From Mycolicibacterium tusciae JS617 (GTDB taxonomy: Bacteria > Actinomycetota > Actinomycetes > Mycobacteriales > Mycobacteriaceae), in the NCBI RefSeq assembly GCF_000243415.2, contig NZ_KI912270.1, positions 1,550,001 through 1,614,000 of the forward strand: a DNA stretch of 64,000 nt. The letters run 5' to 3'. Positions 18,137 to 26,548 of this stretch are shown piece after piece. Positions within the stretch are counted from its first letter, which is position 1, and every line of letters starts with the position of its first letter. The notes beneath the pieces were generated by a model, which was given only the letters and a program-made list of their open reading frames with translations, was not told the DNA's origin and did not search any database. The translations under genes were made by a program, and so were the position numbers.

Positions 18137-18359
18137 CAACGGCCTCACCGACCGGTGGCGGACACACCCTCATGGGCAGATTCGTGTCCGCCACTGGGCA
18201 GTTCTTAATGGCCACCTACGGGCATTTCTCATGTCCGCCACTGGGCAGTTTCAGCTGTCCATTGACACTGCGGCCACCTGACTGGTGGGAACCGAATGAC
18301 CGCATACAGCTTTCGACTTTCGTATCTGTTGTTCGCCTTCGGGAGCTGCGGTGCAGCCG

Positions 18360-19079
18360 TCACGCCCAGTAACTGAGGAGGCTGCCGATGGCAGTGATCA
18401 CCAAACCCCTGATCGCCCAGCGCAAGTCGACAACCTGCTTCATGTCTAGACGGCGGTCAAAGTCGACTATCTGACCCTGCATGTGCGCCAACGTCTCCCG
18501 CTGCTTCGTCGACAGGTCGTTTCTCACTTTCCCGATATCTCTATCGACAACGCTGACTCGCTTATCGATCCCCGATACCCGCTTATTCAGGTCGTTGATG
18601 TACACCACCAGGTGCGCAATTTGGAGCTGAATCGGGTCACCCTCGTTGACTGCCAGCGCCGCAGGACCAATCTGAACGATGGGAGCATGCCCCATTATTC
18701 TGATGGCGCCCGTGTTCGGCTGAACAACTACGCGTATTGGCCTGCGCAGCAGGCGTTTCCACTGGCGGACAAACCATTTCGTGAGCTGAGTTGCCTGCCA
18801 GCGTAGATAATCCGGCAGCGCTTTCTGATGCTTCGAACGCACGTACGCACTTGTAAGTCCGAAGGCTGTCAAAGTTGTGCCCGCGACCTGCAGCGTTGTA
18901 GCCAACCACTTCGCGTCGAGCACACGGGACCGCACCGCAAGAGCGACTGCGTGCAGCGACTCCCCCAACGCAGCGGGGTAGTCCACCTGCCGCAACTGCA
19001 GCCCCACACCGAGACAAAGAACGATGCCGCACAGGGCGCCAACGAACAGGCGCTCATCAGACCCCTGCAATTTCGGCAC
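18360..19079 (-). CDS. Island membrane/coiled-coil protein, paralogue A
   Basis: 239 residues. Hydrophobic segments lie at about 11-28 and 58-80, then a basic loop (R-Q-W-K-R-L-L-R-R), a beta-rich patch, a coiled-coil region (about 145-205: L-N-K-R-V-S-G-I-D-K-R-V-S-V-V-D) and a C-terminal transmembrane helix (about 217-237). It shares two motifs with the next gene upstream: T-L-Q-V-A-G-T-T-L-T-A-F-G-L-T-S-A-Y-V-R-S, and the ending Q-V-V-D-L-R-W-A-I-R-G. No known family. Possibly part of a membrane-bound defence or stress complex, but that is a guess. Confidence 0.6.
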   Translation of the reverse strand: MPKLQGSDERLFVGALCGIVLCLGVGLQLRQVDYPAALGESLHAVALAVRSRVLDAKWLATTLQVAGTTLTAFGLTSAYVRSKHQKALPDYLRWQATQLTKWFVRQWKRLLRRPIRVVVQPNTGAIRIMGHAPIVQIGPAALAVNEGDPIQLQIAHLVVYINDLNKRVSGIDKRVSVVDRDIGKVRNDLSTKQRETLAHMQGQIVDFDRRLDMKQVVDLRWAIRGLVITAIGSLLSYWA

Positions 19080-19161
19080 GTGACGATGCTGCCCGAGATA
19101 GCCCGCGGATTAATGGCGGCACGCCGCCAACGCTTGACGCTGGCTGGCGTCAGCCCTAGGC

Positions 19162-19851
19162 CTAGGCAGAGAACGAAAGCGCTAGACCGACCATGATGAT
19201 CAGCTGGCCGCACATCGCCAACCGCAGATCAATGACCTGCCGCCTAACTTGGTGAGCCTGCAGTTCGTCGAGTCGTTCATTGATCTCCGCGAGTGCGCGC
19301 TCCAGTGTTTCCTTGTCCCCCGCCGTTGCTGCTGCCCGGGCAGCGGTAACGGCGTTTTCGAGTTGCGCCAGACGCAAGTCGAGTTGTGGAACCTTACTGC
19401 GCATTTTGTTCACCTCATCGGCCATCCGCGACAGCTCGGCTAGCTTGTCATCTTCCGACATTGACGAGTCGATCCGCAGTGGCGGACGGCCTTCGCCTTC
19501 AATGAGTCTCAACTGGCCGAACTCTGAACTGGCGGGGGTGCCCTCAGTCACGATGATGTATTGCGTTGGGGGCTTTGGATAGAGCCCGCGCCGTATCAAC
19601 CACGCACGAAGCCGCCACCAAGTGCGCCGCGACCGCTTAGTAAAGCGCTGCCATGTTGCACCTAGCGACCGCAGCCAGGCGTAGGCCAGGCCGACAAGGG
19701 TTACGAACACACCGAAGACTTGCACCGTAATGGACCATTCAAGTCTTCCGAAGTCGCCCCACGGCACGTAGACGCACGCCAGCAAAACCGTCGTAGCGAC
19801 GCCGACCGCTACAGCTACGAACACACCCCAATCGAATCTCCCCACAGTCAC
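19162..19851 (-). CDS. Island membrane/coiled-coil protein, paralogue B
   Basis: 229 residues from a GTG at 19851 (another GTG at 19845). The plan is the same as the neighbouring paralogue: transmembrane helices at about 9-29 and 40-60, a basic stretch (R-R-T-W-W-R-L-R-A-W-L-I-R-R), a short beta-rich domain, a coiled coil (about 130-205) and a C-terminal helix (about 208-227). Shared motifs are I-T-V-Q-V-F-G-V-F-V-T-L-V-G-L-A-Y-A-W-L-R-S and Q-V-I-D-L-R-L-A-M. The two genes are 82 bp apart in the same direction. Unknown function. Confidence 0.6.
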   Translation of the reverse strand: MTVGRFDWGVFVAVAVGVATTVLLACVYVPWGDFGRLEWSITVQVFGVFVTLVGLAYAWLRSLGATWQRFTKRSRRTWWRLRAWLIRRGLYPKPPTQYIIVTEGTPASSEFGQLRLIEGEGRPPLRIDSSMSEDDKLAELSRMADEVNKMRSKVPQLDLRLAQLENAVTAARAAATAGDKETLERALAEINERLDELQAHQVRRQVIDLRLAMCGQLIIMVGLALSFSA

Positions 19852-19906
19852 AATGCTGCATGACTGTGGGTGCCTGACGCGGGCCACATATGGTGGCGTG
19901 CCGCGT

Positions 19907-20239
19907 CTACGCACTCAGCTCGATGTTGTCCTGTCCGATCTTCACGGTTACGGACAGGTGCCCGCCCAGGGCTGCAACGTAAGACTGCAGGGTGCCGAGC
20001 TCAGTATGCGAAAGGTCACCGCGCTCCAGCTTGGACACCCTGGCCTGAGACACGCCCATCCGCTCCGCAATGTCACTCTGCCGCACCATGCCGAGGGTTT
20101 TCCGCACTTCGGCGAGGCGATGGACACGCGCCATCTCCTCGGCCTCCTTGCGAAAGTTCTCCGCGCGCTGGGGGTCGAGGCGGCCAGCGGCAATCGCCTC
20201 GGCACGGACCTCGCGCCAATTCCTAGCCATGTCACTCAC
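19907..20239 (-). CDS. higA: HigA-type antitoxin (XRE-family HTH)
   Basis: 110 residues from the GTG at 20239, which overlaps the toxin stop by 8 bp; an in-frame ATG at 20230 would give 107. A helical N-terminal half is followed by an XRE helix-turn-helix (about 54-74: S-D-I-A-E-R-M-G-V-S-Q-A-R-V-S-K-L-E-R-G). HigA proteins neutralise the RelE-like toxin and repress the operon by binding its operator. Toxin-first order is typical of higBA. Confidence 0.88.
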   Translation of the reverse strand: MSDMARNWREVRAEAIAAGRLDPQRAENFRKEAEEMARVHRLAEVRKTLGMVRQSDIAERMGVSQARVSKLERGDLSHTELGTLQSYVAALGGHLSVTVKIGQDNIELSA

Positions 20240-20573
20240 CTTCTGTCTTCAGCCAGTCCTCGTATCGCTGCTCAGCGACGGGGATGTTATCCGTGTACCA
20301 ATCTTTCCAGTTGCCCGCCTTGTCGCCGCTGACCAGCAGAACTGCTTGTCGTTTCGGATCGAAGATGAACAGCACTCGAATACTGGTTCCTGCGGGGCGT
20401 AGCTCCTTCATGTGGTGGTACTTCGACCCTTTTACCTTGTCCACGATCGGACGCCCCGCCATTGGTCCGTTCGCTTCCAGGTAGTCGATAGCACCACTTA
20501 CCGAATCGGTCGCATCCGAATCGAGGGCCATGAACCATTCGTCCACCTCCTCGACCAGCATCACTTCCCACAC
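20232..20573 (-). CDS. higB: HigB-type toxin, RelE/ParE superfamily
   Basis: 113 residues from a GTG at 20573; a downstream ATG at codon 5 is possible. Features of the HigB/RelE family: an N-terminal beta hairpin (W-E-V-M-L-V-E-E-V-D-E-W), then H-H-M-K-E-L-R-P, S-I-R-V-L-F-I-F-D-P-K-R-Q-A-V-L-L, and a C-terminal helix after K-A-G-N-W. Family members cut mRNA at the ribosome. It is the first gene of a two-gene operon with the antitoxin; a palindromic operator lies only 8 bp upstream. Confidence 0.88.
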   Translation of the reverse strand: MWEVMLVEEVDEWFMALDSDATDSVSGAIDYLEANGPMAGRPIVDKVKGSKYHHMKELRPAGTSIRVLFIFDPKRQAVLLVSGDKAGNWKDWYTDNIPVAEQRYEDWLKTEGE

Positions 20574-20579
20574 GAGGAT

Positions 20580-20600
20580 AGTATAACGCTGATGTTATAC
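20580..20600 (-). promoter_or_regulatory. higBA promoter/operator, probably leaderless
   Basis: Perfect inverted repeat GTATAAC-N6-GTTATAC (20581-20600). On the minus strand its end overlaps a -10 hexamer TATACT (20580-20585), placed 6 nt before the GTG of higB. Transcription would then start at or next to the start codon. HigA binding here would block RNA polymerase directly. Confidence 0.65.
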
Positions 20601-20906
20601 GCAACTGTTCAGGCCGACACGTTGAGTTAGGCGGCCCGCAGCTCGTCACCGTCGAGCACGAACAACTCGGCGCTGCTACCACATATGCCCCCAGTCATGG
20701 ATTGGCAGGACGCGCCTCGGGATCGCGATCGCGATACGAGAGGGTTTGCCACATGGGGCGTACACCGAGTTCTTTCCGCCCCATCTGTCCGACGCCTCCC
20801 GGCGCCACGGTCGACCCTGTGTCTGTCGAGTGTCCGAGCCAGCAGCCCCGGTCAGGGCTTTCTGTTCGATACTGACCGACGACCCGTCCGGATGTATCTT
20901 CGGGCA
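20601..20906. other. Island intergenic region, no supported gene
   Basis: Between the higBA promoter and a broken small membrane gene. On the minus strand a short frame ending near 20630 reads A-E-L-F-V-L-D-G-D-E-L-R-A-A, which could be the tail of a lost gene, but a TAG closes it within about 20 codons. Nothing else seen. Confidence 0.5.
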
Positions 20907-21160
20907 ATGAAATTGAGGGCGAGGGGCAATGTCGCCCTCATACTCGCAGCGCTCTTTTTGCCTTCGCCGTCTTCGTCGGTGTAGTGAACAATGGCCGATG
21001 CAACAACCACTGTGCTGCGCACACGGAAGACCAGAACTTGATGCTCATCAGCGGAGCAATTGCTCTCGGTCTACTGGTCTTGGGGCTTGTGCGCAGATAC
21101 CAGCCTGCTCGCAATCAAGAGGTTGAGCACACCGCAAAGCCCCCAAGTGCGGATACATAA
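20907..21160 (+). pseudogene. Small two-helix membrane protein with a frameshift
   Basis: From the ATG at 20907 the frame reads M-K-L-R-A-R-G-N-V-A-L-I-L-A-A-L-F and then stops early at a TAG. Adding one T to the TTTTT run at 20955-20959 would continue it as F-A-F-A-V-F-V-G-V-V, then a Cys/His-containing linker, a second hydrophobic helix (L-M-L-I-S-G-A-I-A-L-G-L-L-V-L-G-L-V) and a polar tail to the TAA at 21160, about 84 residues in total. The hydrophobic continuity across the shift argues for a real gene, either recently broken or mis-sequenced. No family recognised. Confidence 0.45.
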
Positions 21161-21457
21161 CGGCGCCAGCTCGAACCGCGGTGCTCAAGGCTGCCGCTGA
21201 GCTCGACCGATTGAATGGAACCGGATAGTTTCGCGCTGCGTCGTGTCTGTGTTCGGCCCGTCATCCCTCTCCAGAGGCAGCCTCACCTTCCGGACCTGCC
21301 GCACGGGTCGGCGTCGCGCTAGACCGAGCGGCAGGTGGCCGTAAAAATTCACCAGCTGCGGGCGGAGTGCCGCTACCCTGGAATTGGCAGCGGATCTAGG
21401 GCAGGTTGCGTTCGTTTTTCCGTTGCCTAGACGGCCGTTGGGGTTGCGTCCAGCAGA
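21161..21457. other. Intergenic DNA left of the IS1081-like element
   Basis: No gene seen in either direction; frames are short and unsupported. GC-rich with scattered A/T runs. Confidence 0.5.
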
Positions 21458-21575
21458 GTGGTGTACGAGTCGGACCTGATCAGCGGTACCGGCGTGTCGT
21501 AGCCGGATGAATGAAGGTCATCGCGTGATTCTTCGAGAGACCCGCGAAAGTCACTCGAGCAAAGGAATCAACGCG

Positions 21576-22593
21576 ATGACCACTGCCCACGATATCGACC
21601 TGCCCACCGTGCTGGCTGAACGACTCACCAACACCCACCCCGACGTGCTGCGCGAGTTGTTGGCCACGTTCATCCACACCCTGATGGGCGCAGAAGCCGA
21701 CGCGCTGTGCGGTGCGGGATACGGCGAGCGCAGCACCGAGCGCACCAACCAGCGCAACGGCTACCGTCATCGTCAGTTCGACACTCGGGCAGGCACACTG
21801 GATCTCGCGATTCCGAAGTTGCGGCAGGGCTCGTACTTCCCGGACTGGCTGCTGGAACGTCGCAAACGCGCCGAGCGCGCGCTGACCACGGTGGTGGCGA
21901 CCTGCTACCTGCTCGGGGTGTCGACGCGGCGGATGGACAAACTCGTCGAGACCCTGGGGATCACGTCGTTGTCGAAGTCGCAGGTGTCGGTGATGGCCAA
22001 AGAGCTCGACGTCGCCGTGGAGGCGTTTCGTACCCGGCCGCTGGATGCCGGCCCGTACACGTTCGTGGCCGCTGACGCCCTGGTGCTCAAGGTCCGCGAG
22101 GGCGGACGTGTGGTCAACGTGCACGCCTTGATCGCGGTCGGCGTGAACGCCGAGGGCTACCGCGAGATCCTGGGCATCGACGTGTCCACCGCCGAGGACG
22201 GTGCGGGCTGGTTGGCGTTCTGGCGCTCGCTGACCGCCCGGGGCCTGTCCGGGGTCCGCCTGGTCACCAGCGACGCTCACGCGGGTCTGGTGGCCGCGAT
22301 CGGCGCCACCCTGCCCGGGGCGGCCTGGCAGCGCTGCCGCACGCACTACACGACCAATCTGATGGCGATCACTCCGAAGGCGTCGTGGCCGTGGGTGCGC
22401 ACCCTGCTGCATTCGGTGTTCGATCAACCCGATGCGGGATCGGTTGCTGCTCAATATGATCGGATCATCGACGCGCTGTCTGACAAGCTACCCAAGGTTG
22501 CCGAGCATCTAGAGAACGCCCGCGCGGACCTGCTGGCGTTTACTGCATTCCCCAAGCAGATCTGGCGCCAGATTTGGTCAAACAACCCCCAGG
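21576..22593 (+). pseudogene. IS256-family (IS1081-like) transposase, N-terminal part
   Basis: 339 codons strongly resembling IS1081 transposase (M-G-A-E-A-D-A-L-C-G-A-G-Y, Y-L-L-G-V-S-T-R-R-M, F-P-K-Q-I-W-R-Q-I-W-S-N-N-P-Q). Two acidic catalytic residues are present, in A-A-D-A-L-V-L-K-V and V-T-S-D-A-H-A-G-L. The gene is cut in the codon for the Glu that follows N-N-P-Q; in this family that E (E-R-L-N) is the third catalytic residue. In its present state the frame runs on into foreign DNA to 22754. The remainder lies at 26566-26783. Confidence 0.92.
22588..22593 (+). repeat. Left copy of 6-bp core CCCAGG flanking the Tn554-like element
   Basis: CCCAGG directly abuts the left inverted repeat TTATCTGTAGT and is repeated at 26560-26565 beyond the right one. 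It is either a recombination core exchanged by the tyrosine recombinases or a target duplication. Keeping one copy restores the transposase frame. Confidence 0.8.
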
Positions 22594-22713
22594 TTATCTG
22601 TAGTGCTGCGGTGAGCGTCTTTCATGTGGACCACGAAGTCTCGAAGTGGTCGGTTCTGCGTTCTGGATGTGGTTATCTCCAGCCGTCCATGAAGCAGAGC
22701 CTGGAGGATCGAT

Positions 22714-23823
22714 GTGCTTGTTGTGAAGGTGGTTTCACCGCTCTCGTCGCGTGAATCGTTCACCGTCCTCGGCGAGGACGGTGTGCCGGTGGCACCGGTG
22801 GAGCGGTATCTGAAGTATTTGACCGACATAGAGCGGTCGCCGAACACGATCAAGGCCTATGCCCATGATCTGAAGGACTGGTTCACGTTCCTGGGCGGGT
22901 GCGGCCTGGACTGGCGGTCGGTGAGTCTGGAGGATATCGGCGCGTTCGTCGCCTGGCTGCGGCTGCCCACGGCGCTGCGGCAGGGCGCGATCGCCGTGCT
23001 GCCCTCGGTGGAGCATCACTGCGGCGAGTCAACGGTGAACCGGAAGCTGTCGGCGTTGGCGGCGTTCTATCTGCACGCCGTTCGCGACGGGATCGAGGTC
23101 GGCGAGCTGCTGACGACCTGGCAGATCGGAGGGTCGAGAGGCGGTTGGAAGCCGTTTCTGCACCACATCAGCAAGCACATGCCGCTACCCCGGCGAACAG
23201 TGTCGTTGAAGGCGCCGAAGAAGCTGCCGCGAGTGCTGATCCCCGGCGAGATCCAAACACTGCTGGACGCGTGTGACCGGTTGCGGGATCGGTTCCTGTT
23301 GGCGCTGCTCTATGACACCGGGATGCGCATCGGTGAGGCGCTGGGGCTGCGTCACAGCGACATCGCCGCCGCTGATCGGCAGATCACAGTTTGTCGGCGT
23401 GACAACGACAACCGAGCCCGCGCCAAATCGTTGACGGTCCGGACCGTTCCGGTGAGCGCGGAACTGATTCGGTTGTATGCCGATTACCTTCACGCTGAAT
23501 ACGGCGACCTCGACAGCGACTACGTTTTCGTCAACCTCTGGGGGCGGCCACACGGCCATCCGTTGACCTATAGCGCGGTCTACGACCTGGTCCGCCGTTT
23601 GCGCCGGCGCACGGACATCGACTTCGACCCGCATTGGCTGCGCCACACCGCAGCGACCAGGATGCTGCGCGACGGGATCGGATTGGAGGTCGTGGCCAAG
23701 CTGCTCGGCCACGCCAATGTCACCGTCACCGCCGCGACATACGGGCATCTGAACGTGGAGGACGCCCGCAAGGCGATGGAGCACGCGGGCTGGTTCATCG
23801 GAAAGGCCCAGGTGAACCTATGA
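22714..23823 (+). CDS. tnpA: TnpA-like tyrosine recombinase
   Basis: 369 residues from a GTG with GGAGG upstream. The N-terminal SAM-like core-binding domain (about 30-130) is recognisable by R-S-P-N-T-I-K-A-Y-A-H-D-L. The catalytic domain has R205 (D-T-G-M-R-I-G-E-A-L), H307-x2-R310 (H-W-L-R-H-T-A-A-T), H333 (L-L-G-H-A-N) and nucleophile Y343. All residues needed for strand exchange are present. The stop overlaps the start of tnpB (ATGA). Confidence 0.93.
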   Translation: MLVVKVVSPLSSRESFTVLGEDGVPVAPVERYLKYLTDIERSPNTIKAYAHDLKDWFTFLGGCGLDWRSVSLEDIGAFVAWLRLPTALRQGAIAVLPSVEHHCGESTVNRKLSALAAFYLHAVRDGIEVGELLTTWQIGGSRGGWKPFLHHISKHMPLPRRTVSLKAPKKLPRVLIPGEIQTLLDACDRLRDRFLLALLYDTGMRIGEALGLRHSDIAAADRQITVCRRDNDNRARAKSLTVRTVPVSAELIRLYADYLHAEYGDLDSDYVFVNLWGRPHGHPLTYSAVYDLVRRLRRRTDIDFDPHWLRHTAATRMLRDGIGLEVVAKLLGHANVTVTAATYGHLNVEDARKAMEHAGWFIGKAQVNL

Positions 23824-26045
23824 CCGCCCTGGAGCCCAACTCAACGCCGGGCCTGCTGGGCCTGCTCATAGCCGGTGTTCGCGCCGAATTCCGCAGCGAC
23901 GCATTGGAGTTCGCCTCGGACGACGCCGTATTCGGTGGAGGGTCCTGCCGCGTCACCGACTGCGGACGCAGCGCCCGTGGCCATGGCCTCTGTCAAGGTC
24001 ACCACCAGCGATGGGCCAACGCGGGCCGCCCCGACCTCGAAGAGTTCACTGCCTCGACCGACCCGCGTTGGCGCAAACATCGCCCCAACCAGGCATGTCG
24101 GGTCGACGGCTGCGGTTACGGGTCGGCTCGCCGCGGATTGTGTCAGCTGCACGCGCAACGGTGGGAACGCGCCGGGCGGCCGCCCCTGACCTCGTGGTTA
24201 CGTGATCCGCTGCCGGTGAAACAGCCCCGGCCCGGCGCGACCTGCCAGATCGGGCACTGCTCGTTATGGCCGCAGGCCAAGTCGCCGCTATGCCATTCCC
24301 ACACCAACACTTGGAAAGCGAACGACCGCAACGATATCGACGAGTTCGTCGCAAGATTCGAATCCAACGACACACCGGCAAACGAGACGATTCAGCTCGG
24401 GATGCTCACGCCGCAGCTCAAACTGGAGATGCAGTACGTACTGCAGCAACGCCACGACGACCGACGCGGCAAGCTGACGCCGGCCGTTGTCGCCAGGGTG
24501 GTCCGACTACTGATAGACACCGCCACCACCTCGCTGCTCGACTTCGACGCCGACCAATGGCGGCAACGCTCAGCCGTGCTACTCAACGACACGAGATCTC
24601 GCGGCTTGCTGCTCTATGCCCACCTCACCATGCTGGACTTGGCCGAGGCCGGAGGTTGGGAAGCCGAATACCCACGCGACGTCTGGCGGATGCACCGGCT
24701 CGGCTACGAAGGCCACTACACACTGCGGTTCGACCGCATCCCGCAACCCTGGCTCAGAGAGCCGGCCAAACGATGGATCCGGCTGCGCCTCTCACGCGGA
24801 CTCAACCTCGAAGCAGGCGGTGGACGCCCGCTGCTGGCCATCGCCCGATTCGGACGATTTCTCGCTGACGTCGACATCGACGACATCAGCCGGATCGACC
24901 GGGAACTGCTCGAACGCTACCTCGCGCACCTGAACCAGGAATACAGCCCACAGCGCCGAGGCGCCCACATCGGCCTGCTCAATGGATTCTTTGCCGCGAT
25001 CCGCCAACATTGCTGGGCCACAGGACTTCCCGACACTGCGATGTTCTTCGCCGAGGACCACCCCAAGCGCGGCGAACACCTGCCCAGAGCGTTGGCCGAA
25101 CACGTCATGACCCAGCTCGAACACCACGACAACCTCGACCAGTTCAACAACCCTGCCTATCGACTGATCACCGTCATCCTGATGCGTTGCGGGCTCCGGA
25201 TCACCGACGCCCTGCGATTGCGCGGCGACTGCGTCACCACAGACGCCGACGGGGCACCCTATCTGCGCTACTTCAACCACAAGATGAAGCGGGACGCCCT
25301 TGTTCCGATCGCCCCAGACCTCGTCGACATGATCGGCCACCAACGCCGACTCGTCTCCGAACGCTGGCCCGGCGGCACTGGACTGCTGTTCCCGCGCCCC
25401 ACCAAGAACATCGACGGCCAAGTCCCCCTGGGGATCCCGACCTACCGCGAGGCGATGCACCGATGGCTCGCAGCCTGCGACATCCGCGACGAGCACAACC
25501 GGCGGGTGCATTTGACGCCGCACCAGTGGCGCCACACGCTCGGCACCCGCCTGATCAACCGCGACGTTCCGCAAGAGGTCGTGCGCCACATCCTCGACCA
25601 CGACTCACCGCAGATGACCGCCCACTACGCTCGCCTGCACGACACCACCGTCCGCCGAGCCTGGGAAGCCGCCCGCAAAGTCGACAGCCACGGGCGTGAG
25701 GTCAACCTCGACCCAGACGGACCGATGGCCGACGCCGCTTGGGCCAAACAACGCCTCGGTCGCGCCACCCAAGCCCTACCCAACGGCTACTGCGGTCTGC
25801 CCGTCCAACAGAGCTGCCCACACGCCAACGCCTGCCTGACTTGCCCCATGTTCCTCACCACCCAGGAATTCCTGCCGCAACATCGGACCCAACGCAAGCA
25901 GACACTGCAACTGATCACAGCAGCAGAAGCTCGCGGACACAAACGGCTGGCCGAGATGAACCGCCAGGTTTTGGGCAACCTCGACGCCATCATCACCTCG
26001 CTCGACACTCCCACCGATCCGACGGCAGCCGAACATGCGAGCTGA
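23820..26045 (+). CDS. tnpB: TnpB-like large tyrosine recombinase with N-terminal Cys/His modules
   Basis: 741 residues, longer than Tn554 TnpB. The N-terminal 165 residues carry three C-x4-C-x9/10-C-x2-H modules (C43/C48/C58/H61, C93/C98/C108/H111, C142/C147/C158/H161), likely zinc-binding DNA contacts. The catalytic domain has R460 (M-R-C-G-L-R-I-T-D-A), H568-x2-R571 (H-Q-W-R-H-T-L-G), H594 and Y603 (H-D-S-P-Q-M-T-A-H-Y). A Cys-rich patch follows (S-C-P-H-A-N-A-C-L-T-C). It probably works with TnpA in excision and integration. Its tail overlaps tnpC by 11 bp. Confidence 0.9.
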   Translation: MTALEPNSTPGLLGLLIAGVRAEFRSDALEFASDDAVFGGGSCRVTDCGRSARGHGLCQGHHQRWANAGRPDLEEFTASTDPRWRKHRPNQACRVDGCGYGSARRGLCQLHAQRWERAGRPPLTSWLRDPLPVKQPRPGATCQIGHCSLWPQAKSPLCHSHTNTWKANDRNDIDEFVARFESNDTPANETIQLGMLTPQLKLEMQYVLQQRHDDRRGKLTPAVVARVVRLLIDTATTSLLDFDADQWRQRSAVLLNDTRSRGLLLYAHLTMLDLAEAGGWEAEYPRDVWRMHRLGYEGHYTLRFDRIPQPWLREPAKRWIRLRLSRGLNLEAGGGRPLLAIARFGRFLADVDIDDISRIDRELLERYLAHLNQEYSPQRRGAHIGLLNGFFAAIRQHCWATGLPDTAMFFAEDHPKRGEHLPRALAEHVMTQLEHHDNLDQFNNPAYRLITVILMRCGLRITDALRLRGDCVTTDADGAPYLRYFNHKMKRDALVPIAPDLVDMIGHQRRLVSERWPGGTGLLFPRPTKNIDGQVPLGIPTYREAMHRWLAACDIRDEHNRRVHLTPHQWRHTLGTRLINRDVPQEVVRHILDHDSPQMTAHYARLHDTTVRRAWEAARKVDSHGREVNLDPDGPMADAAWAKQRLGRATQALPNGYCGLPVQQSCPHANACLTCPMFLTTQEFLPQHRTQRKQTLQLITAAEARGHKRLAEMNRQVLGNLDAIITSLDTPTDPTAAEHAS

Positions 26046-26463
26046 CAACAGCATTCACATCGTCACCGCAGCCAAGCAGCGTCACGAGCTCACCCGCGCA
26101 AAAGCTATCGCCGCCTTGCACGAACTCGACCGCGCCGGAACCAAGATCAGCTTCGAAGCCGTCGCCGAACACGCCGGTGTCTCCCGGTCCTGGCTCTACA
26201 CCCAGCCCGACCTCAAAGACGAGATCAACCGCATCCGTGCGCTACGCCGCCCGCAACACGACCAGGCTCCGCCAGCCCGGCAACGCGCCAGGGAAGACTC
26301 CCTGCGCCAGCGCCTCGACGTCGCACTTCGCCGCAACCGTGAACTCGCCGAACAGAATCAGCGACTGCGCCACCAACTCGCCCATGCTCTCGGACAAGCC
26401 CGCGACGACACCCACAAGCGACCCGCCCGAGATCGCGATTCGATAACAATCGACCCCTGCTGA
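26035..26463 (+). CDS. tnpC: TnpC-like accessory protein (DUF6262 type)
   Basis: 142 residues. The N-terminal half contains a helix-turn-helix with the TetR-like pattern [18 protein letters not shown] (about 38-55). The C-terminal half is a coiled coil (about 85-125: [17 protein letters not shown]). In Tn554 the third protein modulates orientation and efficiency of transposition; the same is likely here. It overlaps tnpB by 11 bp. Confidence 0.82.
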   Translation: MRADNSIHIVTAAKQRHELTRAKAIAALHELDRAGTKISFEAVAEHAGVSRSWLYTQPDLKDEINRIRALRRPQHDQAPPARQRAREDSLRQRLDVALRRNRELAEQNQRLRHQLAHALGQARDDTHKRPARDRDSITIDPC

Positions 26464-26548
26464 CTGGGCGACAACCGAGCGCCAAGAGCACGTCGCGGAC
26501 ACCGTCCACACCGCAAACCAGCAGGTCACAACCCTGCCCGACCGCCGG

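Larger units (their letters stand above)
15628..18267 (+). mobile_element. IS21-family insertion sequence
   Basis: The 2,640-bp element begins TGTC and ends GACA. It is flanked by the 6-bp direct repeat CTGCGG (15622-15627 and 18268-18273), a target-site duplication of the size expected for IS21. Each end carries several copies of a GGCGGACATGAAA..TGCCC-type motif in inverted orientation (left about 15632, 15655, 15700 and 15724; right between about 18160 and 18260), the usual multiple transposase-binding sites. It encodes istA and istB; istA is frameshifted. Confidence 0.93.
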
